Source: Cudoniella acicularis (Eukaryota > Ascomycota > Leotiomycetes > Helotiales > Helotiaceae). Taken from it: a DNA stretch of 27,851 bases. Made by a program: the position numbers and the translations under genes. The notes beneath the pieces were generated by a model that saw nothing but the letters and a program-made list of their open reading frames with translations, ran no database searches and had not been told where the DNA came from. Positions 9,901 through 20,338 of the stretch are shown one piece after another (the first letter of the stretch is position 1; each line of letters opens with the position of its first letter). Where the stretch lies: assembly GCA_013054445.1 (NCBI GenBank), contig JAAMPI010000704.1, positions 1-27,851 of the forward strand, written 5' to 3'.

Positions 9901-12900
9901 CCACTCGCAGACACACAGTTACGCGCCGCTGTTGTTGCCTCCCTATCAATTCGAAAAGAACCGTCACTGGCTTGAACGGAAAATTGCTCAGAAGACTGCA
10001 ATACCATCGACGGAGCTAAGACAGTCATCATTGCCAGAAATTCCTAAAAAGTTCCTCACGTTTGTGGGCTATCAGGATAGTGATAAACGACACGCTCAGT
10101 ACCGTATTAATACCATGATTCCTCGATATAAAGAGTTGATGATGGGCCACATCATGATACACACGGCTTCTATGTGTCCTTTTACAGTGCAAGCCGATCT
10201 TGCAATTGAAAGCTTGCGAAACGTTCTCTCATTATCCATTTCGGAGTTTTATCCCCAAATGCTCAATTTCGAGTGCATTTCTCCTATCTGCTTCAATAGC
10301 TCAATGAAGGTTTGGCTAGACTTGGAAGCCGCCAACGACGAGAAAACCAGTTGGAACTTCAAGATCAGCAGCAATAATATCCAAAGCCTGTCTATGAGCA
10401 CTTTGCATACAACAGGTACGATATCTGTCAGCTCCGCGAACGACCCTCAAATTCAGTTGGAATTCTCCAGATACGAACGTATAACTGGACATCAGCGCTG
10501 CACGGAACTTTTGAATGACTCCCAAGCAGACAATATTCTTCAGGGACGTTCTATTTATAACGCATTTTATGAAATTGTTGAGTACACTGAAGAGTATCGT
10601 GGTGTACGGAAGATAGTTGGCAAAGGAACATCGTTCGCTGGACGTGTGGTTAAGGAGCATAACTCGGAGACCTGGTACGACCCTCTATTATCCGACAACT
10701 TTGGTCAAATCGTTCGCATCTTCATAAATTGCATGACGGAAAGACCACCCACGCATATGTTCATAACCAAGGGAATCGAAAAATGGGCTCGCAATCCAAG
10801 GCTCGATCACGAAATCTCCCGCCCAGAAGGGGACGCGTATGATGTGCTTGCCTACCGCCAGGGCCTGGTTAAGAACGAATACGTGACTGACGTGTTTGTT
10901 TTCCATCCAACCACGGGAGAACTGCTTGAAGTCATTCTCGGTCTCAAGTTCACAAAAGTCCCGAAAGTCCCATTCAGCAAATTGCTATCTCGTCTCACGC
11001 CCGGAGACAACTCGCAGATGGCTCTTCCTTCTCAGCCCGTGGAAATCGACACATTCATTGCACCCGACACTACAGCAAAATATGTTCTACGAGAGCAAGC
11101 CACGCCAGCAGAGGCCCCCAAGGCTAAAACAATTAAGCAGCAAGCTCCAAAATTTGACGTATTACCAATTCTTAAGCAGATTTTCGCAGATCTTCTTGGA
11201 ATCGAGCAACACGAGATCACGATGAACAGCGAAATTGCGGATCTTAGTGTTGACTCTCTCCTAGCCATGGAATTGATCAATGAAATCGAGTATAAATTCA
11301 AATGCACTCTTTCCACGCATGATGTGGCAGATATTACCGATATGGCTGGCTTGGTCCGATATATCGAAGCTTTAATACAGCCCGCTGATACTATTTCTAC
11401 AGTTGAAGTTCGAAAAGTTCAACAGGTTCAAAACGTTCCACAAATCCAACAAATCCAACAAGTCCAGCAAGGTCCGAGAGTCGACATATTATCGATTCTA
11501 AAACAGATTTTTGCAGAACTCCTTGGCCTTGAGCAACATGAAATTACTATGAATAGTGAGATTGCAGATTTAGGTGTTGATTCTTTGCTAGCAATGGAAC
11601 TAATTAGCGAAATCGAGCACAAATTCAAATGCTCTCTTTCTACAGGAGAGGTGGCGAATATCACGGACTTAGCAGGCTTGGTTCGATTCTTAGAAGCCCT
11701 GATAACTCCCACTGGTGGTTCTTCTGGGGCTCAAGGTCGAGATACTCCTTCCCCTCCAGCAAAAACTAAGACCTCAGTCGCTCCTGCTGAATCCGCCCAA
11801 AATACCCACACCACAACAAAAAAAAGTCGCTGACAAGAAACCTGCACTTCCGCCCAAAGATGACTCCAGCCACCAAGAAGTCACTGATCGCTACGTCCAG
11901 GACAAGACCCAGAACTTTGTCGTTCCTCCTCCCAGTTCGGAATTTCGGAAATCCTCAGGAGACTGCATTCTAATCACAGGCGCAACTGGCAGTCTAGGAT
12001 GCTTTCTCGTAGCTTCTTTAGCTAATCGTGCCAACGTAAAGAGAATTATATGCATCAACCGACGAGGTGATCAAGAGCCAAAGGATCGACAACTGCAATC
12101 CCTCATCTCAAAAGGCATCTCCGTATCACCCGAAGGACTTGCGAAACTCAGCGTCTTCGAAACCGATACTACGAAGCCTATGCTCGGCTTGTCTTCCACA
12201 GTGTATGGAGAGTTGCTCAGAAGCGTCACACATATCATCCATAATGCCTGGCCTACGTGCGTCAACCGCTCGTTGAAGAACTACGCAGCCCAATTCAACG
12301 TCTTGCGCAATATGCTTGATTTCGCCAACGCAGCATCAGGCCATCGACCAAAGCATGTAAAGGTGCACTTTCAGTTCATCTCCTCGATCGCGGTGGCGGG
12401 ACATTATCCCCTGCTGCCACATCATAAAAAGGGAGACAATATACCGGAAGAGTATGTGCCTGTGGAGGCTGTTCAGAATGTTAGCTACTCAGAGGCAAAA
12501 TATGTCTGCGAAGGCATGGTTGCTGCAACGCTTCAGCAACATCCATCCCGTTTCCGCGCTACCAGCATTCGTCTTGGTCAGGTCGCAGGTTCGAAGGTAA
12601 ATGGGTACTGGAATACTTCTGAACATGTTCCCTTCCTGTTCAAGTCTTCTCAGACTTTGGGAAAGCTGCCGGATTTACGGGGTACTTTATCGTGGACACC
12701 AGTAGATGATGTTGCGGAAACGTTGGTGGATATTCTACTCCGCGAGCAGCAGTGGTACCCCATCTACCACATCGATAGCCCAATCAGACAACGCTGGGAG
12801 GACATGCTGCCGGTTCTCGCTGATGCGCTGGGAATTCAGCACAATAACATCATGCCTTTCGCAGAATGGGTAGATTGTGTGCGGAACCCTCTATCGAGAA

Positions 12901-13100
12901 TCAAGGACAATGAGAATCCTGCAAAAACCCTGATCGACTTCTTAGATAACGAATACCTGAGAATTGGATGCGGGGATGTGCTGCTGGATACTACGAAGAG
13001 TAGAGAGCATTCGGAGACTCTAGCTGGTGTTAGACCGGTTGAGGATGATTTGGCGAGGAAATTTATCAAGTTTTGGAAAGATACTGGATTTTTGCGCTGA
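6974..13100 (+). pseudogene. Non-reducing polyketide synthase, KS-AT-PT-ACP-ACP-R, no SAT; disrupted by one stop and one frameshift
   Basis: Exons are 6974-7241, 7395-8198 and 8319-13100. The introns are 7242-7394 and 8199-8318 (GTAAGC, branch CTAAT), and both joins rebuild conserved KS motifs (FDHKFF, KGLIGH). The product is about 1950 residues if the two lesions are ignored. KS (about 22-440) has DTACSSS with Cys187, EAHGTGT and LIGHCE. AT (about 550-910) has GHSFGE with Ser639 and HAFHSS. PT (about 935-1250) has the GH dyad His968 and SDN Asp1150. Two ACPs carry VDSLLAMEL with Ser1337 and Ser1446. A terminal thioester reductase (about 1570-1950) has TGATGSLG and YSEAK. KS and PT motifs resemble the citrinin/azaphilone-type NR-PKS group, which normally also carries SAT and CMeT; both are missing here. 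Reductive release predicts an aldehyde product. TAG at 9302-9304 (codon 686) truncates the AT. An A8 tract at 11818-11825 shifts the frame between ACP2 and R, and losing one A restores it. The A8 may be a sequencing error. The TAG is harder to dismiss. Confidence 0.85.
11155..11692 (+). repeat. Tandem duplicated ACP domains within the PKS
   Basis: Segments about 11155-11365 and 11482-11692 encode nearly identical acyl-carrier domains (shared ITMNSEIADL, VDSLLAMEL and EHHI-like context). They are separated by a Gln-rich linker with short repeats of the type VQQVQ/IQQIQ. Most nucleotide differences between copies are at third codon positions, which suggests that both copies were kept under purifying selection after duplication. 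Both have the phosphopantetheine Ser; the first reads LSVDSL and the second LGVDSL. Confidence 0.8.
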
Positions 13101-13811
13101 GTTGCACGAGTTTGATCGCGAGGGGAGTTTTCCATTGGAATTTGCCTGGAAATCTTGCATTGGGATATTACATTTTGAACAATTAGATAAGATAGAGGTT
13201 TAGATAATAGATCGTTGATTTCAAAAATGATGCTTTCGGGCTTGTCGAAAGGTCGCAGCGTTTGTGTGAATGTGGGACGAGGCTCCTCGGAACGAAGGAT
13301 AGGGGTAAGGGGTAACAGTATATGATCGTCTTTCATGGGATAAACATCATGAACAACAAATCTTAAAGATGAAATTATTATCAAGCTTGCGCAAATGTGT
13401 TTCTATTTTTGTGGCTATCTCATAAATTTGAACTGTTGTCCAACCATCCTCCCTTCGCAGCACAATCCCCGCCTACCATCCCCGAATAGACAACCTTTCA
13501 CCTGCAAGCCAATACCCATTTTCTCCAATCAATGCATCCCTTTTCCTATGCCAACCCATCCAATTAACCATTCCCTCAATTTCACATTTATTCCATAATT
13601 ATTCCGTAACTCCCCTAACTAGCGCAACCCAAACCCAACCTTAGCCCCCTAAACCCATCACTATGACCGATTTATTACATCATAGAAGCCACACTCAAAC
13701 CTCACGATACCTTTAAATTCCAAAAAATTTCTTTCCATCCCTTTCTCTTTTCTCCCCAAGAAAACTCAAAATCTCTAACGAACACAACAAAACGAATACC
13801 AACGACCAAGA
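13101..13811. other. Intergenic, no gene recognised
   Basis: This holds the 3' flank of the PKS and a C-rich, CT-rich upstream region of the next gene (13440-13760). The open frame on the minus strand at 12836-13384 mostly overlaps the PKS 3' end and is treated as a shadow. Confidence 0.5.
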
Positions 13812-14648
13812 ATGAGCAAGAACAGAAACAAGAATAGAGGAATAAGTGCAACGAGAAAAAAGAAAATGGCACCCAAGTTCACCGTCCTACCTTGCCCTAC
13901 GGCATACGACCCAAAAGAAGACATCACCAACCCAACTCACACACACCGTCGGCTTTGCGCACCGAAAACTACCGGCCAAAATAATACGACGGCCACGATG
14001 GCTCCAGTCGATGTCCCTAAGATCCAATTTAGAGACACAACTGCAATGAACACTGCCGTCACGATGGCTCCATTTGATGTCCCTAAGATCCAACTGCGAG
14101 ACACACCTGCGATGAACACCGCAACAAACCTCAACGCCACACGCCCCTACTCACCCCTCCACTACCGACTGACAATCGCCCCTCCAACCGGCATCCAAAA
14201 CTTCAACAACCTCCTAGGACCCAGTTCGCTGCTGTGGTCAATGGGTATCTGTATCTCTCTGGCAGTTCTCTTTTGCATTGTTCCTTTCCTCATGCGGTAT
14301 TCTCGGAGGGGAAAATCACATGATCTGTGTGGTGATGGTGTGAGTGAGAGGGGTGGAAAGAGGGTCCGTGATGTTGAGGAGGGATTTTGGGTTAACGCCA
14401 ATGAGGAGAGGGATGATGAATACCAAGTTGGTAGATATGAGGAGAGGGACGGTTCGCTTGATTTGGTGGGGGAGTTTGTGCTCGAGGATGGGGAGGAGGA
14501 GGAGGAGGAGGAACGGCTGTATAACAGTTTTGAGAGTGGGTTTGAGATGCAGGGGGAGATGGAGGTGGAGGATGAGAGGGATTTGATGAGGAGGAGAAGG
14601 AAAGCTGGCCGGATGTTGAGCTTTAGAGAGGGGGCGGGGACTTGTTAA
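13812..14648 (+). CDS. Single-pass membrane protein with internal 22-residue repeat and acidic tail
   Basis: An intronless frame of 278 codons starts in a good A-rich context (CCAAGAATGAG). The N-terminal half is basic, then Thr/Pro-rich, with two copies of a 22-residue unit beginning TMAPVDVPKIQFRD and TMAPFDVPKIQLRD. One hydrophobic segment (about residues 138-160, WSMGICISLAVLFCIVPFLM) is followed by basic RYSRRGK, which by the positive-inside rule would place the acidic, Glu-rich C-terminal half in the cytosol. There is no clear signal peptide. I do not recognise a family. Its position next to the PKS gives no clear functional hint. Confidence 0.6.
   Translation: MSKNRNKNRGISATRKKKMAPKFTVLPCPTAYDPKEDITNPTHTHRRLCAPKTTGQNNTTATMAPVDVPKIQFRDTTAMNTAVTMAPFDVPKIQLRDTPAMNTATNLNATRPYSPLHYRLTIAPPTGIQNFNNLLGPSSLLWSMGICISLAVLFCIVPFLMRYSRRGKSHDLCGDGVSERGGKRVRDVEEGFWVNANEERDDEYQVGRYEERDGSLDLVGEFVLEDGEEEEEEERLYNSFESGFEMQGEMEVEDERDLMRRRRKAGRMLSFREGAGTC
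13995..14126 (+). repeat. 66-bp in-frame tandem repeat, two copies
   Basis: Copies at 13995-14060 and 14061-14126 each begin ACGATGGCTCCA and share GATGTCCCTAAGATCCAA. Differences are few and spread over the unit. The period of 66 bp keeps the frame and encodes a 22-residue repeat of the membrane protein, so the copy number could vary between strains without breaking the gene. Confidence 0.85.
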
Positions 14649-15544
14649 TTGGGGTGCGGGCGAGATCTGGGGATTCCGGGTTGAGGTGGAGATATCTTTG
14701 GCGTTAGGTTTGAGGGGTGATGGATCGGGTGCATCTGTTGTGGGCTTTCACTTGAAGTTACTCCGGTGGCCGTGTAGCTCTTTTGGTTTTTAGTGGCTGT
14801 CGCGTGTGTACTTAGAACAAACACCTGTCCTGTTTAACCGTGGCACAAAAAAAGATGAAGTGTGAAATTTGATCGTAACGCTTGCATTAGTGACAAACGG
14901 TTTAGCCTTTCCAGCCCTAGCAAGGAATTAAAGGGGCGCTACTCACTATGACAACTCTTAGCTCAGCGCCGGCTAGAGCTAACTCCCCACGACCTCACCA
15001 TCTCCATCTCGAGCCTAAGCCCAGCCAGGCCTCTATGAATGCCACGCTAAATTCAGTCCTGCTTTTCTTGAAAACAAAGTTTATATCGTTAAGATAATCA
15101 TTTGAAACCCCCATAATATGATAAGCACTCACAAGAATCGTAGTGAGCAGCCTGTTTTTAATCTGACGACCGAGTTTTTGGCAACTTTCCTCCACTCGGG
15201 GCTAGATGATCTTCCTGCTATGGTGCTTTGTGGACAGGCTAAACTAAGAGGCCGGCTCTCAGCTAATACGTACCAAGAACCTTCGCAAATTCTGGGACCT
15301 AAAACTCCGCTACCAAACTGACAACTGACACTTGTCACCTGCCACCTGTCATTCTTACCCTATTCTCCCCATAGTTTTCCCCACAAAGCTAATTTCATAA
15401 TTCAGTCTCACTTATTTATACTCAACCACCTTCCTCTTCTTCCTTGAACATCTCTTTACTCATCTCCCAAAAACTCAAACGTCACCTTCTCTATAAAGAA
15501 ATCGAATTTTTCCTAAAAGGAAAGAACGACCAATAAAACACAAA
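14649..15544. other. Intergenic; no gene recognised
   Basis: No supported coding frame was seen. The last 150 bp look like a promoter: TATTTATA at 15413-15420, then a CT-rich leader, then CACAAAATGG at the next start. Confidence 0.5.
15413..15420 (+). promoter_or_regulatory. TATA-like element upstream of the 15545 gene
   Basis: TATTTATA is followed by a CT-rich tract (CACCTTCCTCTTCTTCC) and, 125 bp later, the ATG at 15545 with A at -3. This supports a genuine transcription unit here even though its coding sequence is broken. Confidence 0.4.
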
Positions 15545-16215
15545 ATGGACGCACGCGTAAAAGCCCGCATAAGAGCATACGCCGCTGTCCTCTGCAAAGC
15601 GGACCGTCTCGCCTGCCTCAAGGCCATCCAGTCACACATAAATTCGCGCCTGGCTTCACAAAGCGTTATATTATCTCTCCCCATTTCCCTCTATCCGCCC
15701 AATAGCTAATTCCCGTCTTCTAGCCGACATGATAGCTATGTTCGCAGCACGAGATTTCGCAACGCCCCGTTGCAGGACGACCATGGAAAGCGTCGCCGTT
15801 TTTGGCAGCGAAATCCTCATGGAAGTATTCAGCGCCTTGGGCATCTTCCTGGCCTCCCTTCCATTTGCACTGTTCTCCGGCACGATTTGGGTATTTAAGA
15901 CAGTCCTTACCCAGCTCTTCTTGATGATGGTCTACAACCTTGCCTTGTTCGCGCTTATTCAAGGCGCAAAATCTCTACCTCGAACGCCGGCGGGCGCGAA
16001 ATGTGGCTGCGAAGCTGGCTGTAGCTGGGACAACCGACGTGGTAAAAGAAGCAGAGAATCACTTCCACGAATTCAACGAGGCGATCTAAAGTGCCCATAT
16101 TCTAAGCCGGGAAATTGAGCAGGTGGAAGAGCCTCAGTTAGCTGAGGCGCAAAAAGAAGATTCGTTTGAGGAAGAGAGCAAGTGGAATGTCGTGTCGGCC
16201 TCTGAGGACAATTAA
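15545..16215 (+). pseudogene. Small membrane-protein gene of unknown family, frame broken
   Basis: The ATG at 15545 begins MDARVKARIRAYAAVLCKAD, a basic amphipathic stretch open for about 40 codons to a possible donor near 15665. A second frame from 15729 encodes about 75 residues with two hydrophobic segments (SALGIFLASLPFALFSGTIW and VLTQLFLMMVYNLALFALIQ). From about 15964 the coding signal moves to another frame: YLERRRARNVAAKLAV, EAENHFHEFNEAI, a TAA at 16087-16089, then SREIEQVEEPQLAEAQKE and a tail KWNVVSASEDN ending at 16215. One base too many near the AAAA at 15968-15971 would explain the shift. The join between the first two pieces could not be resolved with normal splice signals. 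It may be a decaying gene. No family is recognised. Confidence 0.4.
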
Positions 16216-16708
16216 GAGGAACAGTGAAGATACCATGGACTGTCTGTACTTTAGCATATAAATTGATTGGGGTTTGAACCCGACTATCTGCTTCCTCATG
16301 TGAACCCTCGACTTTGCGTGAGTGCCTTTGGCAAGGTTTAATTCTAGGATTTGAAAGCATCGAATCCGGCACCGACCACTTTCGCGAAAGTCCGACTCGC
16401 GTACAACTCCAGGGGGTGGGTGGGTGAACGCCAAGAAAAGTGGCGTTATTGAATCCGACAAATGCGAGATCTCCACCAATCACAATATTGTACAAATTCC
16501 TTACTCGGATTCATCGTTTTTCCTGTCGGTGATGAAGTCAGAGAACGCAAAGGCATGGCGAAGATTCTGAATTCGGTGAGATTGAGCTGAAGTATAAGAA
16601 GACTGTTGGATTCCCATGATTGAAGAGCTACGTGCTTGCAATCACTTGAGTCCTCTTTAAAATCACCACCTCTCAGGAAGAACCGCATAAATACTGTATC
16701 AAGCAGAA
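16216..16708. other. Intergenic; upstream region of the RTA1-family gene
   Basis: No gene was seen. A T-arm-like string GGGGTTTGAACCCGAC at 16269-16284 was examined for a tRNA and rejected. Confidence 0.5.
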
Positions 16709-17803
16709 ATGTCGAGCTCCGACGCCGATACGACGGATGAAACAAATTCTATCTGGGTTTACAATCCAAACTTCGCCCTCGCTATCATCTTCGCGGTCCT
16801 GTATTTGATTCCCATGGTAGTCCAAGGATACCAAACCGTCGTGAAATACAAAGCATCCTATTTCGTCGTTGTTCTCGTTGGTGCTGCGCTGGAAGTCGCT
16901 GGCTATGCCGCCAGAGCCGTCTCCATCAAGCAGCCTGCCTCTGTTGTAAGACCACCTACTCGGGGAAGGAAATTCGTGGCTAACAGATGAATAGCCTCCA
17001 TACGCGATTCAATCCGCTTTCATAATTATCGCCCCCCTCTTTCTTGGTGCCGGAAACTACCTCCTCATCTCACGCCTCGCACTTCGTGTTCTGCCGACAT
17101 CTATAAAGTACATCTTTCGTATCCCAGTTGCGAAATTGACTCGGATTTTTGTCATCTTCGATGTGGTGACCTTCCTGGTCCAGGTTTCTGGTAGCGCTAT
17201 ATCAAGCGCAGGGAATTGGGAGGGCAATACAGCGGCGATTGGGACAAATGTTTTGATTGCCGGGCTTGCGATTCAACTGGCCACGTTTGCGTTTTTTGTG
17301 GCGATTGTAGGAAGGTTTCATTTCTTGACAAAACTTCCAGGTGGCGTTCGGGATGGAGCAGGTGAGGGTTGGACAAGGGTGTTGACTGCGGTATACATCT
17401 CCTCGTCCCTTATAATTGTAAGTTGACAGTAAAAAAAAATGCATGACACCTCGGCTGAGTCTTAGAAGATTCGATCCATTTATCGCTTGATAGAATTCGG
17501 CTTGGGAATCTTTGGGTATCCTTTCACCCATGAATGGTGAGTAAATCGACCATCAGATTACTTCCAACGACACGGGCCTGAAAACAAAAACCTCCGCACT
17601 ATAACAGCAAAGACCTTTGAGAAGTAGGATTTTGCAGTCGATGCTGATTTTCTCGTATTAGGATGTTTTACGTCCTGGAGTCTGTCCCAATGCTCCCAGC
17701 CTTCTCGATATTTTGTTTGTGGCATCCGGCGGAGTACTTCCACCAAGATTCTGCTGAGGTGAAAAGTGGAAGTTCAAATGAGGAGGAAATCCGAATAGAA
17801 TAG
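16709..17803 (+). CDS. RTA1-family seven-helix membrane protein (lipid-translocating exporter-like)
   Basis: Four exons: 16709-16945, 16995-17417, 17466-17536 and 17662-17803. The introns are 16946-16994, 17418-17465 (GTAAGT...TTAG) and 17537-17661 (GTGAGT...TTAG), and the product is 290 residues. Family hallmarks are visible in order: YNPNFALAIIFAVLYL near the N-terminus, LVGAALEVAGYAAR, YAIQSAFIIIAPLFLGAGNY, FVIFDVVTFLVQVSGSAISS, IRSIYRLIEF and the closing HEWMFYVLESVPMLP with LWHPAEYF. About seven hydrophobic helices are present. Members of this family (yeast RTA1, RSB1, PUG1) are linked to resistance to toxic sterols or sphingoid bases and to lipid translocation at the plasma membrane; the substrate here is unknown. 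The gene is convergent with the Zn2Cys6 regulator, with 220 bp between stop codons. Its frame is intact. Confidence 0.9.
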
Positions 17804-18023
17804 GCGTGACGGGTTTGTCTCGCATTTCTCTAGTACTATACAACGATACGACGTAGGTGGAAATTTTTGAACTTTTCTTCGGAGCTCCGCGCTGACGCTC
17901 GTAAATGTTCGTGAAAAACAAAAGCTGGGTATATAGAATAGCGAGCTGACCGACGATTCATCGATAAATCCAACAGCAAACTGAGGCTTGTCCCTTGGAT
18001 TCTGGAAATGCTGGCAGAAGTTC

Positions 18024-19601
18024 TCAGACATAGCCAACACAAAATCCTTCACTCTTTCGCAAGATCGAGACTCTCGGGATGAGTTGTTGGTTCCCATCAA
18101 GTTCCTCTTTGACGCAGTCCGCAATTGTTTTGGGCCATTCCAGGAAGTGTTTCAAATGTAAAGGTAGAATATCATAACCAAAGAAAACCCATGCAATTTG
18201 ATGTCTAACAGGAATCGGTCTTCTTCCAGTAAATTCTTTGCTAGTGATCGGGGAGAGCATGAGCTGTATAGCAAGGAAATGAGTAATCAAGATTCGGGTC
18301 ACGAAATTTTCTGGGTTTATGAAAGCTGTGAAACTTTCGTTGTCCATCTGCATCATCTCTATGTACAGTAGAACAAAATTGAAGTATGCTATTTAAACAT
18401 TTAGTTTTTAAAGATGATATAAACTCGGGCCATCAGCTTACCTTTTGAGGATGATGACTTGAGAGCTTCGACACACTCAACCATGATATTATAGAACTTA
18501 AATTCTGATGGGGTAGTAAGAATTGAAAGCAATGAACTCAAAGATTGTTGTGCACTCTCAACGAGCATTGGATCGATTACTGGCAAATCCACTAAACTTT
18601 CCTGCACAAGATCAAAGTGATGATCTTCAGTTGTAAAGAAAGTCATTTGGAGGTTTTCGCGTTTCAAATGATAATTGAGAAAATAGCATCCGCGCATTGT
18701 TTGGAGGTATTCTTCCATACCATCAATCATATATGACGACTGAAAAGCTAGTAGATAACAAGCAGATAGCAGAGCATCACCGTCGTCACCACTTCGTTTG
18801 GATCGGGACAATGTTTCGTTCGAGCCTTTTATGGCAAGGATTCGATGTTGTACTGACAGAGGGCCAAAGCTTCTTTCTCCAGTGAGAAGAGCCAAATGAG
18901 AAGCTGCCATTCCCAGTATCGCATGCATTAAATACTCGTTCTAAGGGTCCTGTGAGCCCTAAAAGAAAATCAAGGAAAAGAGGCTACGTACATGGTGAGC
19001 TACCAACGGCACATGAGATGTCCAGGCCGATTCCATGCCAACCGGTATATGAGGATACGCTTTCATCAAAAAATGGTGGAAGAGCCGCAGATCGGTCATA
19101 CTGAACATAGTTGGCGTGGCTTGGAGAGTGACTGGAACAATAGGACTTAGTGATTTTGACGACGATGCTCGTAGCGCCGAAAAAGCTCTGGGGATGGGAT
19201 ATGCACAGTCTAGTCTGTTCCGCGTACAATTCCCACATGCTGGCAAAGTTTCCTGACACTTCAATAATCAGCTAAGCCCGAAGCTGTTGCAGAAGCGATG
19301 TGATGGATACCTTGACCTTGCGCCTTTTGCAATTAAAGCAGCCATATCGAGATTTCTTGTGCCCGATTCTGGAATGTCTAGTTTCAGTCGAAGTAGCTGC
19401 AGGGCTGGGGTTGGTTGAATGCCCATTGGATTCAGTGCTATGCAGATCATGTGATGATATTTCGGATTTTTGAACAGTTTTCTTGTTCGTTTCCCGGTCC
19501 TCCGCAGAGCCCGAAGGGCTGGATGACGCAGAGGTGTCAAGAAGCCCTGGAAGCAACTTTGGCAGGCTTTTTGGAGCCGTCGTGCCGGATTTAACATCCA
19601 T
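18024..19601 (-). CDS. Zn2Cys6 transcription factor, sterol-uptake-regulator (Upc2)-like architecture
   Basis: Minus-strand exons are 19601-19311, 19258-18992, 18940-18442 and 18388-18024. All introns are 51-53 nt, and the exons join in frame to 473 residues. The DNA-binding motif GCFNCKRRKVK/CQETLPACGNC, then TRNRLDC, has spacing C-x2-C-x6-C-x6-C-x2-C-x6-C at about residues 88-115, and intron 1 splits it between the second and third Cys. A Ser/Pro-rich N-terminus precedes it. The following regulatory region has HAILGMAASHLAL, DDGDALLSACYLLAFQSSYM and IDGMEEYLQTMRGC, as in fungal Upc2-like zinc-cluster proteins. An in-frame upstream ATG at 19694 would add 31 residues; I chose 19601 because the added segment lacks family features. 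Near the C-terminus a second frame (about 18124-17850) also looks coding (RVKDFVLAMSENFCQHF), so the true end could differ. It may control the neighbouring RTA1-family gene or the PKS; this is inferred from position only. Confidence 0.85.
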
Positions 19602-20338
19602 GTTTGAGAGTTGCAGATAGCAGGCGTCGGTAGCGCGGGTTAACTTCACTTGCAGAGAAGGGGTGATGAGGCTGATGATGTAGGAAATGCTCATCCCCAG
19701 AGTGAATGCAAAAAGCCAGAAAGCATTCCGGTGTTAACTCGACACCGAAGTTTCATTTTGGCGTTAAGAAGCACGGTGCAGCTGACGCTCCAAGGGACCA
19801 ACTCCTTCGATTCGAATTCGACTGTAAGTTTTGGACCGTCAGCATGGACGCCGATGCCGACGCCGCATGTATAGGACTAGGTAGGGAATATGAAGTGATC
19901 CACTGATCCTGCAATGGATGGCACTCGGTGCGATAACGAAGATCTTCATCCCGAGTGGAAAAATTTGAAGACTTCAAAAGAGCTGCAAGCATCAGTTCAA
20001 GCGGCGTTGTGAACATGATGTTATGAAGTAGAGAAGGAGGCGACGTTGAATGTTAAAGCAGCACGGAGTATGCGGGTGCGGTCCGAGCCCGGACGTTTCA
20101 TTGGCTGCGCAGCTAGCGCGAAGCTTACATAACCCCATCCTCTCTCCTGGCCCTCGCTTGCTCCTTTTCTCTACTCCGACTTGTACACTTACAGCTGAGG
20201 CAAGGTCCAGTCAAGCCGGGCCATGGAAGCACGCTCGTTTTGTTATATCTTTTGCCCACACAAACAAATCATTTAACGCATGCCCGTATTTCAAAATAAG
20301 AACATACGCGCCCAAGCGGCGCAAGCTGTCCTCAAGCC
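19602..20338. other. Divergent promoter region between the zinc-cluster regulator and ALG10
   Basis: No gene is supported; the frames seen are short and lack motifs. An inverted TCCG-AGCC-CGGA lies at 20082-20093 next to further CGG triplets, the sort of element zinc-cluster factors bind, but such strings are common. Confidence 0.45.

Noticed and set aside
12836..13384. 182-codon open frame on the minus strand
   Set aside because: It mostly overlaps the 3' end of the PKS reductase domain in antisense and has no recognisable motifs.
13620..13670. Telomere-like C-rich string with CCCTAAACCC
   Set aside because: Only a single partial unit is present; the rest is ordinary C-rich promoter sequence.
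16265..16330. tRNA-like T-arm string GGGGTTTGAACCCGAC
   Set aside because: No anticodon arm, D arm or acceptor stem could be folded around it on either strand.
17774..18124. Alternative C-terminal frame for the zinc-cluster regulator
   Set aside because: It looks partly coding, but no clean splice joins it to the main frame; the stop at 18024 is kept, with the alternative noted in the entry.
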